DNA of 64,000 nucleotides, from contig CM038214.1 of the NCBI GenBank assembly GCA_021442155.1, positions 52,484,514 through 52,548,513 of the forward strand. The letters are read 5' to 3'. Shown here piece by piece: positions 12,259 through 24,640 of this stretch; position 1 is the first letter of the stretch; every line of letters begins with the position of its first letter. Below the pieces are notes generated by a model, which had not been told where the DNA came from, ran no database searches, and saw only the letters and a list, made by a program, of their open reading frames with translations. Source of the DNA: Cymbidium sinense. Taxonomy: Eukaryota; Streptophyta; Magnoliopsida; Asparagales; Orchidaceae. Made by a program: the position numbers and the translations under genes.

Positions 12259-15200
12259 TGCATGGGGAAAATTTATGATACCATATAGAGTTTAGGAATT
12301 TCTTATTTAGGTAATCAATTTTTTCATTAAGAAATAAACATATTATCTCGAAAGATAAACATGTTATCCAATGATGGATTTAATCACTTAAATAAGGACT
12401 CCTAAGGCTAATTGCCTTATTAATATTTCAAAGATTCTTCCTTTGAATTCTATGAAAAAGTATAACAACATTTATTTTATTTGGGATCATGGTTCCTCAT
12501 AATGACAAGCCCATATAGTTAATTACATTTTAGGAATAAGTATCTCTTCCTAATAATGCTCTCAATTGAAGAAATAGGCATTTATTTCTATAGATTTCCA
12601 AAAAAAATTATAATTTGCAATTTCAAAAGGGAACATTGCAAAGTGGAAGGAGTTCTTTTGGAAGCCAAAATAGATGAAGTAAGAAATGTTTATAGATACA
12701 GGGATACCTAGTGGACATTTCAACTATCATACTATTGGGCTTTAAAATTTAAAATTTAAATTAAATTTTGAGTTAAAATTTTATTAGAGATCTAGGGCTT
12801 ATATGCTAATAGCACAAGACTATAGAAATCCTTAGGGTTGAAAACTAACTCTAGTAGGATGCTTCAAATCCTAAGTCTATAATTGCTTTAACACAAGTCA
12901 AAGGCTCGACCTAGTTTGACTTTTGGGAATTATTGGTTCTTTCACTCACTTGAGAAAGGAAACCTATCCTTGACTCTTCTAGACATATAACCCACCTGGA
13001 ATGGATGTCAACTAACACCACCTAAGTAAATTTTAAATCCATGATGTCAAGTCTCATGAATGCAAGATGGCTAGGCTATTGTACTTTTTAGAAAAGAATC
13101 TAAGAACCTAGCTAAGATCATGTAGGATATGATATGTACTTAACTAATGCAACAAATTTTACCTTTTACATTTTGACTCATAATTCATTTAAGGCTTTTG
13201 AGGTATACTATTTATGCATACAATGAGATGCATTTAAAAGTGGTCATGGGCCAAATCAAGAAGCGAATAAATTCCCCAAGAACATGGTCATCCTCAAAGG
13301 TCAAATGCCCTTTACATGAAATGGGTGAAGCGTCCAATTCAAAATTTAGAATAATATGTTAGCATGATTCATAAAAGCTAATTGTTTATAGTTGACTTTA
13401 AGTTACTTTTAGGGCTTTAATTTATATGAGAAGATTCAAATTTCTTTATTTTTGTTTAAGTTGCATATATTTTGGTTTAGTAGATAATTTAGTTTTCTAA
13501 GAGCCTAATGCCTAGGCATTTATCACAAAAAATATAACACAAAAAAGAAACTTATAAATGTATGTTCATTCTATTATGCACCTAAAGTAAATCAAGCCAA
13601 ATTTAAATTTAAATTAGAAGAATAGGCTAGTATGGCCTAGTACCATTATATGCCCCATAAGAAAGAGAGAAATGGGCAACCGAAGCTCGCTCTACATAGC
13701 CCATCCTACAAACATCTATTGGTCTTCCTCCAAGATCGTCTCCTTCTTCAGGGACCACCTTTGGGCTTCATAGTGTATCACTGGCTAGTAGGGTCAAATC
13801 TTACTATTCCTAGACCCCATAGATCTTAAGCTAATTCTAGGCTCAATATAGATTTAAAATTCAAAAAGAAATTCTTAAGCCCTACAAAACAAATGTCTAG
13901 AAATGAAAACAACATATTATCAATTATATTTGCAAACATAAGGGCTTAGCATTATTGCCAAGCCCACTTATCCTATTGGGCTATGCTTAAAGACATAAAC
14001 ATACATGCAATAAAATAATATTTATATATAATTTATTATGGCGGTCCCTTTTAGCACAGCCCCCTGCAGAAGACAACATTATTTTTAAAAAGAACATCTT
14101 ATCATCCAGTTTAATGGACAAACAATCCTTGCCATTCACTCTAAAATATTACACCACAAAATAATAAAACATCACAGATTAGCGTAACCTAAATCTAGGG
14201 TTGGTGACTTAATATTCTAGTTTGTGAAAGAAATGCATTTATGTGGTAAGGCTGTACTAAGTCCTTTTAAGTTCAAATTTCAATTTAAATTATTAATATT
14301 TAATTTAATTTAATTTGAGACTTTTTAATTTTTCATAATTTTTTTCATAGGTACATTTCATTGTTATATAAGAAATTTGAGGTAATAAGATCTCCTTACC
14401 ACACCCCGGGTCTAATGTATATATATGTTAATTATGAAATATTTTTTGTTATTTTGATTTTTTTAATCTTAAAATTTGTTTGATTTACCATGGGTGATTT
14501 CAATTTAAATGATGTAATAATTTATAATTTTATTTCAATTTTTTAGATTTATTTTATGTTAAAATTAAATTTAAGTTGTCAAGAATGAATAATATAATAA
14601 GTTTTATTTTGGGTGGAACCCATTCTATTTAACATTCTAAATCCTAGTAGAATGAAGTCTTTACCATAAAATAAAGATTCATTTTAAGGGTCAAACTAAG
14701 ATCCTAAGTATCTTGATTAACTTCTTCTTAATTTCTATAAAGTTAGATTTAGTTAAATTAAAATTAAAATTTTGATTAGAATTAAGATTCATTCTTTCTT
14801 CTTAATTAAATTAAATGATTTAATTTATTCATTATTTTAATTTTATTTTTATTAAATGCTTATTTAATTTCATATGTTTTGATTATTTAATTTACTTTAT
14901 TTAAATTGATTTCATTCATTCATTGACTTCATTAATGTTATGTTAATGGGTGTGGATAAATTAACTTAATCAATTTTGTAATTTCATTATTTCATTTTAT
15001 TAATGTTATGTTTGTTAATGTTTATTTTAGTTTGACTTAACTTGATTTAGTTTCCATTTTGATTCCAATATGTGATATTTTTATTTAGTTTATTTTACTA
15101 AGATTTATTGTATTATTCAATTCCTTGTTCATTTTTTGTTAGTTTTGGATTAATCTTATTTGCTGATTGATGTTCATATTATATTTTTTTATGTTTATTT

Positions 15201-18200
15201 TATTTTTATTTTATGTTTATTTATTTAGATTGATGTCTTAATTCAAGCTTTAACTGAATTTATTTATTTAATTAATTCATTACATTTCAATTTCATAATG
15301 TATTGATTCATACTTTTTTAATCTATCATTTAAGTGCACTTAATTTTAATTATATTCATTTCAATTAATTTTATTAGTATTATGTTAATAAATTTGGATT
15401 GACTTGAAGTCAACTCTCATTTTATTCTTAATTTTAGTTTGCTTATTACAAGTTTAATTTGTTAAAATGAGATTGTACCCATTTTAACCTATGCCATTTA
15501 AAATGTTTAAGTTATTTTTAAGTGTGATTAATTTATTTATGCTTTAGAATTATATGACTTATTCACTTAAAAAATTAGGAAATTTTCATACCAATGATTT
15601 TAACATGTAAATATGAATTCTAGAGGTTAATTAGATCTGATTTTATTTGATTAATTTATTTATTATGGATTTCCTAAATTGATTATTTATGATTTGCTCA
15701 AATTTCATGTTCTTAATTATTTCATTAAGCTCTAATGCATAATTAATTGAATTTCCTAACTTAAGTTGAAATTACTTTTTTAAAGTGTTCTGATATTAAT
15801 TAAAAAATTTTAAGATGATTTCATGAATTTTTATAATTTTTTGATTTAATATATCAAGTAAATTGATCTAGAGAATGAGAAATTCATTAACTTCCAATAC
15901 TGATATCAACTTGCCTAGAAACTTTTATGCCAAGAGGGGTTTCATGCCAATTTGATTTTGCTAAAGTTTCACTTTAATCATGTGAGTATTTTAAGACTAA
16001 TTAAGGTTTTAATTTCTTCATTAAAACCTAAATCAAGTCTAATTTAGGTAAAAATTAGTTAGGGGTTATTTTTCTTAGATTCCTCTATGGAAGATGCATC
16101 CATAGAAGGTTCTTTTAAAATTTTAGATTTTTGGTTGATTTATTATGATTTTCCAAACTTTAAGTTGATTAATTGAATTCATTACTTCAATTAATTACTA
16201 AACTAGATGATTTTATGAATTATTAAATTTTAGAAGGTTTCAAAGGGTTATTTAGATACATTATAGTTTATTATGGTAATTTATGGTAATCTTATAATTT
16301 TATATGATTTTCTTAATTTTATATTAATTTATTTCATTTAAATTAGGGTTGAATGTTTGAAATTCAATATCTTTTGATTTACTTTGAAATAAATCATGAA
16401 TTTTTTTCTTAAAGAATATATTAAACCTAGTTTCATTTTCTCAAAGTTTCAAATCAATTGGAACATTGTTATGAGGTTAATTTAAGTTTAATTATTTTCA
16501 TTCAAATTCAAATTAACCTAAATTTATCCAACAAAATTGGGGATTTTGGGTTTAATGGATTCTTCTCATTGAGAGGAATCCATGAGTCCTTAATTGCATT
16601 TTTCTATATATTTTTTTTTATTTTTTGAAGTTTCTATTATTTTTTTGTAATTTTAAATTCAAAACTTAAATATTTTAAAATGTGAGCCACACGGTGGAGA
16701 TTATGTTAGATGGCAAAAAAGTTGAGAGCCATACATTGATTCGAGATGATTTTTGGTGATCTAATTGGTGAAATCGCCAATTTAAATTTTAAAATCTATT
16801 AGGACTCACCAAGATCACCTCTATATATTTCAATCTCACTAGAGATTAAGTTTCTTTCACAAAGGACCAAAATAAGAAATAAAGGAGGTCGAGTTTGGTG
16901 AGTACTTCACCAGCAGTGATTTCACATGGTGGGGATGACTCGATTAGCTTTATGGAGGTGCGACGAGCCTCTGTGAAAGAGGAACTGGATTTCGCCCCAT
17001 GGATCAACTTGGAGACCAAGCTTTGCACACTTTTCAATGAGTTTGGTCAATTTTTAGCTTGTCGGCAGTGTGGGGGCAGGGGAAAGGTTACACTCAACTT
17101 CATTTGGCTTAGGGAAGGTGATGGGATGCTCAAATGGGCTTGTGAATGGCTCTCTCTCTTGGTTTTCCATGTGTGGCTGCAAGCTTTATCCAAACTTCCT
17201 TCTTGCCTCAGTCGGCCAAGGTGAGTGCCGCTATTGGAGGCTAGCTTCAAGGAAGGTTGGCTACTTAACACAACTCCAAGGGTTCTGATGTGGAGGACTA
17301 ATGGGAAGGAAATTTTCTCTCCATGTATTCCTTTCTTTCCATGGAATATTCTTTCCCTTGGGTTGACCTGGACTTCATTAATTGAATCTCAATTATCCCA
17401 AGCTCATCTTTGGATGTATTCCAAGGTGTTTAGTTTAAGCTTGGTTCAAATATTTTGAATTTATAAAATTTAGGAACTTTTTATATGGCTTGATCTAGAT
17501 TTCTCCATTTTATAGATTAGCACTAGATTGATACCTAAATTATATTAATTTAATCATTTATGATGTTTTTAATCTATGGGCTTTATGGAATTGAAAATTG
17601 ATCATTTGCTTATTCCATATTTAACGTATTATGGCTAAGCTAGTTTGGTTGACTTGAATTGAGTAAAATTGACTTGCTTGGATCAATTAAAATGTTTTTA
17701 ACTTCCAATTATTTTAATCCATGCATTTGGAATGAATTGGATTAATTAATTTCACTTATTTAGAGTTTAAAACCCATTTTGGCCCAACTTGGTCTTAATG
17801 GGTTAAGATTTGGTTAATTAGGTTAAATAATTATATTAACCAATTTAACTCTAATAATAGGTTTATTTATATTTAATAATTATTTTCAAATAATTTTGAA
17901 CAATCAATTTGAGTTGATTTCAATTTGATTTTGATTTTGAATTCAAGAAGGCTCATTTAAGTCCATTTAAATCAAATGATCTAATTAGCCTAATTAAGTC
18001 CTTAATGGATTTATATTTCTTTAAATTCATGTTTAAACATATTTATTTTATCATTTTGACCATTTGAAATGATTTTATTAGTCAAATTGACCTTTGCCTT
18101 TGTCCCATATAAGTTAAACTTATGTCAAAAGATTTGTCTTTGATTTGGATTTGATTTCATGCTTGTTATTTGATTTTTTTTTTTATTTGGGTTTGTTTTG

Positions 18201-18502
18201 ATTTAATCTAAATTTCTTTAAGTTTAAGTGACTATAGGGTCAAATAGGATAATTAGGTTAATTATCTTATTCAGTTTGATTTAAGTTTGCTTATATTTAG
18301 ATTTCAATTATTTTGGATTTAGATTTGAATTTAGTCTAGATCTATTCAATTCTATTAGGTTAGGCTATACCTTAAAAAGGTGCATTAGGTCACTAGGTGA
18401 AGTGTCCTTAGTGTCTAATTAGGAGATTCCAAATTTGGGATTAGGTATCCTAATTATTAACTTTAGAAATGATGTTAACCTCATTCAAAAATTAGGACAA
18501 CA
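12259..18502 (-). mobile_element. Giant LTR copy A3 (3' LTR of Tat element 1)
   Basis: A minus-strand LTR of about 6.2 kb. It runs from GGACAACA at 18495-18502 (decayed LTR start, with hairpin remnant TTAACCTCATTC at about 18474) to CATGGGGAAAATTTATGAT near 12261. It holds the family blocks: the conserved GGGTGGAACCCATTCTATT block at about 14611, AATCCATGAGTCC near 16577, a GC-richer patch at 16880-17230, and a GACC/GGTTAA-rich stretch at 17640-18300. It lies directly downstream, in sense orientation, of the tandem array and integrase, so it is the element's 3' LTR. Its TATA block near 13690 has decayed to CTACATA. Confidence 0.75.
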
Positions 18503-18879
18503 AATGGACCCCAATATGTGTGTGGACTACAAAAGTCGCATATTATGTTGAAGAAATTAGTCAAGAATAAGCTTGAAGGAATATGAGATTACTTTTAGAA
18601 TTTAGAATTTCAATTTTTGTTTTGATTTCAGATTTTATTTTATTTTGACTGTGAATGATAGGCATAAACATGCCTAACTTTTTTTTAATTTAGAATGATT
18701 TATTTTTTGGAACTATGTTCTAAGAATAGGAATGTCATTAGGAGTAGACTCAATGAAAGGCCTAATCCTAACATAGTCATGGTAGTCAGAGAAAAATGCC
18801 CTTAAAGGGCTTATTCTCATTTTGACTTTTTGATGGTTATTTTTTAGAAATGAAAGCATTGGGACTCATATCTTTCTAT
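18503..18879 (-). other. 3' UTR segment of Tat element 1 between LTR and tandem array
   Basis: Non-coding. A weak purine run (TTGGGG on the minus strand, near 18510) sits beside the LTR but is too short to call a polypurine tract with confidence. Confidence 0.4.
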
Positions 18880-19990
18880 GTGATATTCACTAGAAGAGAA
18901 TCTAAATGACTATCTAATTCTAAACAAAGGATCTATTAGAAGACCTTAATTCTAGAAAAGATGTCATTCAAGACAATAGTTGGAGAGGATGCTAACATAG
19001 ATACTTACTCCTTTCCAAACTATATAATTTTAACTTGGGAAAGATAACACTAAGGAATTTACTCTTATCTAGTTAGCTATTAGGAAGGGTCTTTAAAGAC
19101 TTGATTTCAACCTAAATAGCTAAGTTGAGGGGAAGGGGCTTTCAATAGCTTAATTCCTAATCCTAAAAATTTTGATTATTAGGTAACGGTCACTTGGATT
19201 TAAATTTAGCTAATAGGAAGTGGTCTTTAATGGCTTAATCCAATCTAAATAGTTGGAAATGGAAAGGGGTCATAATGACTTTATCCTAACCTTATATGGA
19301 TGTCTACTGAGGGACTTACTCCTTTATGATTTGCTATTAAGAAATGCTTTTAATGGCTTAATTCCTTCTTATATAGCTATCTTGAGGAAGAGGGGTCTTA
19401 ATGACTTATTTTTATACCTAAAATTTTTGACTAATATGATATTGGTCTTGATGACTTAATCCTAACTTTTAAGTCTATTTGATAAGTAGGGTTCTTAGTG
19501 ACTTATCCAATTCTTATCTTTTAGAAAGAATACTGAGAGACTTATTTCTTTCCATTTAGCTATCAAAGATGAGCCTTTAATGGCTTAATCCAACCTAAAT
19601 AACTTAGGATGAGGTAAGGGGTCTTTGATTACTTGGTCCTAAACCTCAAAAAAAAAGTTAGCTGGAATGTGGTCTTTATGACTTAATCCTATCCTTTCCA
19701 TTTAGAAGGATGCCTACTAGGGACTTACTCCTATGTGATTAACTATTAAGATAGGGCCTTTAATGGCTTAAGCCAACATAAATAACCATAAATGAGGAAA
19801 GGGGGTCTTGATGACTTAATCCAATCCTCATGTTGTGACTAATAGGAAAGAGGGGTCTTAATGACTTAATCTTAACCTATATGGTCTATTTTGATATGAT
19901 GATCAAGAATGGTTCCAGTAAACTTGTTTCAAACCTTAGATGATTTATAAGAAGGGTGCCCCAAAAGGGCTTGTTCCCAATACTATGAAA
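18880..19990 (-). repeat. 3' UTR tandem array of Tat element 1
   Basis: Imperfect repeats built on a roughly 50-60 bp unit, GGGGTCTTGATGACTTAATCC on plus, with variants ending TTAATGGCTTAATCC. These sit in a longer unit of about 190-220 bp marked by GAGGGACTTACTCC at about 19309, 19531 (variant) and 19718. The array decays towards 18880. It lies between integrase and 3' LTR. A related array occurs at 29640-30490. Confidence 0.85.
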
Positions 19991-20149
19991 ACTACATTTA
20001 TAAGGACGTATAAAAATTTGAAAGACTTTAGACGTCATTGTACAAAAAATTAATAGAGATAACAATTTGAATCATAATAAATTACAAAAGGAATAAAGAT
20101 AAACAAGATTTTATTGATCATTATTTTGAAATTGAGTGCAAATTATACA

Positions 20150-21260
20150 TAGTTTTTTTTTAAAGTAATGTCCATTTATAGGTTTCATTGGATGTTCACC
20201 ATTACAAGTAATTAATTGGTAAGAACCTCCTCTATAGGCTTATTCCACTAAAAATGGTCCTTCATATTTGATTGAATTGTTTAAGAACTATGAACAAGTC
20301 TCTTACTTAGAAGGTTCTATGATGGCCAACATATCATGTGCTTGAACCTTACGTGACTAGTACAGTTCAAGATCTTGTTGAGCTTTTAAGCATCTCCCTT
20401 TAAGACTTTCAAGTTCTTCCAACTAGAGTTTGTGAGTATCATCAGTTATAATGTTGTTATTAATTTCTATCCTTAATGAAGGTAACTATACTTCTAAATG
20501 AAGAATAGATTTAGTTCCATAAACTAAAGCATAAGATGATGTTGATTGATTATGTCGATATGAATAAGCCCATAGTACTTCAACCAATTTTCATGCCAAT
20601 GGCACTTATTTTCATCCAATGTCTTTTTCAAAATCTTCAAGGGTTTTATTAAATGCTTCATCAATCCATTTACTAGAGTAATAGATGATCAAATATCTCC
20701 AATTAATTTTATGTATAGCCATAAAGTGATATAATTTAGTGGATTTGAATGGACTGTATATGATGATTAGGAACACCAAATCGATATAGGATATTTTCCT
20801 AAAAGAATTTTAGTACTTAACACGCTTTTACTTCTTTAAGTGGTGCCTCTTTAGCTTATTTAGAAAAATAATCTGCTACGACTAATATGAAATGATGCCC
20901 TTTTGATGAAGAAGGGTCAATAGGGCCTATGATGTTGGTAACCTAACTCTAAAAGGGCCAAGAGGAAATCATCGGGTGTACTACATTAGGAGGTTGATGT
21001 ATGACTACACCATGTGTTTGGCTTTGATTACAATGATGTGAGTTTCCATGCAGTCATTTAATATCAAAGGCCAGTAGTATCCAAGTCTTTTAATTTTCAA
21101 TTTCATTTTTGGTCCAGATTGGTGGTCACCATACAATCTAGAAAGTACCTCAGTCATGATCTTATGGGCTTCTATTTATCTAAATAGTGTAGCCACATTT
21201 TATTGAATGGCCTATGATATAATACATTATTAATGAATGCATAAGACAATGCACATTTCT
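20150..21260 (-). pseudogene. Tat element 1 integrase (remnant)
   Basis: The zinc-binding module reads G-D-H-Q-S-G-P-K then K-R-L-G-Y-Y-W-P (minus strand, about 21150-21080), a Tat hallmark; its first His and both Cys look lost. The core reads I-I-G-P-I-D-P-S-S-S-K-G-H-H-F-I-L then A-D-Y-F-S-K (about 20950-20870), with the first catalytic Asp changed to Asn. The second Asp region (I-I-I-Y-S-P-F-K-S-T, about 20770) is also decayed. L-W-A-Y and Y-A-L-V-Y-G-T lie near 20590-20510. The C-terminal module ends with L-I-T-C-N-G-E-H-P-M-K-P-I-N-G near 20165-20210. Catalytically dead. Confidence 0.85.
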
Positions 21261-21529
21261 TAATTTAATTTGCTATTGGCTTATATTCAGGGAACCTCCC
21301 CTCACTTAATAGTCGAAGAATGGCTGCGTGCAATCACACTTTTCTTGACCTTTGATTAGGGTAGCTACTCTTTGCATTTCTATTTTTTTGTTCATGTAAT
21401 CTAAATCTATAAGAGGCAAGACTTATTGAATTTAGACTTTTATAGAAATAGATTCCTTTTCTAGACATATAATTTCTTTGGCAAGCTTAGCCAAAGCATC
21501 TGCTATAGAATTTTCTCTATGAGATATTC

Positions 21530-21935
21530 TTTACAAAGTTACAAATGAGATCTTTTCAAGTAGTTTCATTGTGTACTGATAATAACTGAAAAGCTTTGGG
21601 TCAAAAACCTTATAGATATCACTCACTTGGTTAAGAATTAATTAGGAATCTTTAAAGACCTTAATATTTTTAGCATCCATAAGGATTGCTAATTCTAACC
21701 TAGTTATAAGTGCCTTATATTTAGCTTCATTATTTGTATAAGGCTTAGATAAATGATAAGAATATCACACCATTCCTTTATTTGAGATTATGAAAATCAA
21801 TCATATCCTTGCCTCCTCTAGGATAACAAAATTTGATAATTTATTTTTCTTTGACAAAGCGATGCCATCAAAGTAGAACTCTCTAGTGGCATTAGGTTCA
21901 CCTTCTAAAGTTATGATCTATTCATCTCATCATTT
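21530..21935 (-). pseudogene. Tat element 1 second (plant-type) RNase H
   Basis: An extra RNase H between the retroviral RNase H and integrase. The minus strand reads E-F-Y-F-D-G-I-A at about 21885, then T-N-N-E-A-K-Y-K-A-L-I near 21730, then K-V-F-K-D-S near 21655 and N-Q-V-S-D-I-Y-K-V near 21620. Y-F-D-G, N-E-A and F-K-D-S carry the acidic catalytic positions of the fold, all still present, but stops and one changed phase break the frame. This duplicated domain is a marker of Tat-lineage elements. Confidence 0.8.
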
Positions 21936-22086
21936 AAAGGAAAACCCCAAAGAGGATGTGCTACTAAGAAGTTACTTATAACTTGCCACTTTATAGAAAG
22001 AGGAATAAATGTGATCTCAAATTATAATAAAATCATTGACCAACATGCTAGATGTCCAGATTGCATCAGGCGGTTTAGATAAGATA

Positions 22087-22330
22087 TTACAATGGATTCA
22101 CCTTTGAAATTAGATTCACTTTGTGTGAAAGCATGTAATGTCTTAATTTTTGAGCTGCAAAAACTAAGGCCAAATAATGTTTTTCAATATATGGATAATT
22201 CATTTCTGCAGGGATGAATCTGGGGCTTAGATAATGAAATGAATTTTCTTTCCCTTCTTCATTAACTTGGGCTAGTAAAGCCACAAGTGATTCATCTAAG
22301 GTGATAGTATACAAGATCTATGGCTTTCTT
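22087..22330 (-). pseudogene. Tat element 1 retroviral RNase H
   Basis: An 80-residue open stretch on the minus strand: Y-T-I-T-L-D-E-S, then Q-V-N-E-E-G-K-E-N, F-I-P-A-E-M-N-Y-P-Y-I-E-K-H, and L-V-F-A-A-Q-K-L-R-H-Y. This is the connection/RNase H segment that follows RT in gypsy elements. The frame is open over the whole segment, which is unusual here, but both sides are broken. Confidence 0.8.
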
Positions 22331-23180
22331 GGAATTTCTTCAACCAAAATAGGAAAGTTCATTAAATATTTTTTTAAGCTTTGAAACACATTTTGACAGT
22401 TTTCATTCCAAATAAATTTGGAATCTTTCATTGTTAATGTCATGAATGGTTGGAATCTTCCTAATAAATTTGATATGAACCTCCTTAAATATGTGAACCT
22501 TCCCTGGAATGATCTTAATTATGTAAGACTTCTAGGTGGCAGCATTTCTATAACAACTTCTATTTTTTCAGGATTGATTTCTATCCCACGGTGCCTCACT
22601 ACAAACCCTAAGAACTAAGAAGCTACCCCAAAGCACATTTCAATGGATTCATTATTAGGTTGTAATGACGTAACCATTCAAAAATGATTCATAAATCATA
22701 CAAATGATTTTCCTTTCTCTTACTTTTAATGAATAAATCATTGATGTAGCATTTAACTTGATGGTGAATTAAGTCATTGAAGATTCTAGGCATGACCCTT
22801 TGATAGGTAGCCGCGACATTTAAAAGACCAAATGGCATAACCGTGTAATAGAATATCTCAATAGGAGTTTTGAATGTTGTATGCTTTTCATCTTATGGAG
22901 CCATATTTATTTGGTTATACCTAGATGATTCATTCTATATGATGAGGCTATGCCCACCATATTGTTTAGGTATCGGTAATGGGAACTCATCTTTAGGGCA
23001 AGCATTAGTCAAGTCTCAAAAATCAATGCAAATGCATATTTGGCCATTCTTTTTCTTGATGGGGATAATGCATGCTAGCTAAGAAGGATACTATTCTTCT
23101 TATATAAAGCTATCAATTAATTTTTAACCTTAGTGATGACTTGTTGTTTAATTTTAGGTGCATGCATATTGCATCACTAG
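22331..23180 (-). pseudogene. Tat element 1 reverse transcriptase (remnant)
   Basis: The minus strand carries K-K-N-G-Q near 23055, N-A-C-P-K-D-E-F-P-L-P near 22985, and Y-N-Q-I near 22905. M-P-F-G-L-L-N-V-A-A-T-Y-Q-R-V-M lies near 22830-22785. The catalytic block near 22745 reads C-Y-I-N-D, so one of the two aspartates is replaced by Asn. The thumb region F-L-G-F-V-V-R-H-R-G-I-E-I lies near 22610-22570. Motif order and the PKDEFPLP signature match Tat elements and differ from the Athila RT at 1048-1358. Confidence 0.85.
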
Positions 23181-24330
23181 AATTTCAGTAATTAATTTTA
23201 GAATACAAACATGGGGAGATAAACCTCCTCATAATTCCATGTGAAGAAATCTTTATATTAGATAGTAAGCTAATGATCTTTAGAATCTTTTGGACCAAAT
23301 TAATGAAAGTTGGTCTTGGGTCTTCCTCAGTTCCTAGGTTGATTTCCCTTAATTCATCAATAGTAGATTTTATTTTATCTTTGAATTCTAGAGGTGCATT
23401 TTGATCTAAGCAATCATCTAGATCATCTGTTTAAAGACATGATCCTTCTAAAAGATTAGATAAGATCCCAAATAGTTGATCAGATTCCATACAATTGCAA
23501 TCACTAAGCAATGTTCATTATCATCCTAGGATCCAATGGTACCAAACCCAACACTAGCTTTGGATTTTAAATTTTTATTTTTTCTATTCCATAAGATTTC
23601 TACTTGTTGACCTGTACCAAACAAGAATTAAACCACACTTTCTAGTATTTTTTACATACTTAGGATACCAAACAAATGGGAGTTCTATTATTTGATTTGA
23701 AGATGGGTCTTCAAGATTTACATCTACTGAGCCTGGAGATTCAGGCACAAATAAAACTTTGACATTCTTCCACCTTCTCCTGTAAGATTAGGGGAAACTT
23801 TAACTTCAAATTGTGAGATTTTAGTTAGAAATAAAGGAGTTAAAGTATCCATATATTTTGTTAATCTTCCAAAATTGATAAATTAGGATCATCCATTAAT
23901 GCTTGCATTTTTCATCACCATTATCGATTCTAATAAAATTTTAATTTTTGTTGAAGCATTCTTTTGATTGGAATCTTCATCATAATTGGATTCCAAATCA
24001 ATTTGAATTATTTGAGGTTTTTCTTTTTTTTCCTTATCTTTCTTTTTTCTTTTTCATTTGATATGACATTTTCTTTTTTTTCTTTGATGCCTCAATAATA
24101 TTAAATTTTATAGGATCAGATACTTACCTTTTAGGCATACAATAGGAAGCATCTTCATAAAGTTCAATCTCATGAATAGAGAATGGTTGTATGTCACCTT
24201 TTATGGTGTACTCTCCCCATAGTGTACTTAATACAGTAGTGGAGTGAGGAAGGAACCATCCTATACTCTCTTGTATCCAAGGACTATCTAGAATGTCAAA
24301 AAGATGTTTTAAGTCAATAATGTGAAATTT
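23181..24330 (-). pseudogene. Tat element 1 protease-RT spacer
   Basis: Non-conserved linker. It is homologous to 54340-55480 of Tat element 2, for example an acidic stretch near 23960-24010 and lysine-rich coding (TTTCTTTTT-type plus-strand runs) at 24020-24090. No catalytic domain is expected here. It is full of stops. Confidence 0.6.
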
Positions 24331-24640
24331 TTAATTCTTCATTTCTAATAATAGAGTGATTGAACTTAAATCTTTCTCTCTTAATTTATTAAACACTCTC
24401 AATAACATCTTATTAGAACTAAGCCTCCTTGTATTAATCATTAGGAATGATACTATTTTGATGTTCATAATATTCACTAAAGCACTATGATCAACAAGGA
24501 CTCTTGACAATATAACATTATCCACCTTAATGAAACTATAAAGGGGTTGATTATGATCTATAGTCCCCAAAAATATATCCTCATCATAGAAGGTAACTCT
24601 AAGGATCTCCTTGAAGTAGCAAGCCTCATCTGAGAAAATT
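24331..24640 (-). pseudogene. Tat element 1 protease (remnant)
   Basis: Aspartic protease half-domain. The minus strand reads H-N-Q-P-L-Y then R-V-L-V-D-H-S-A-L-V-N-I-M (about 24510-24465). V-D-H-S corresponds to the V-D-x-G/S active-site turn. The catalytic Asp is retained but the neighbouring residues are altered. The open stretch is 79 codons. The counterpart in Tat element 2 is at about 55480-55640. Confidence 0.65.

Noticed and set aside
16895..17224. 109-codon plus-strand open stretch
   Set aside because: It lies in the GC-richer part of LTR A3. The homologous positions in A4 and A5 do not preserve the reading frame, so it is chance openness.
18880..19990. Independent satellite or centromeric repeat
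   Set aside because: The array is short, decayed and sits exactly between integrase and LTR. A related array holds the same position in the second element.
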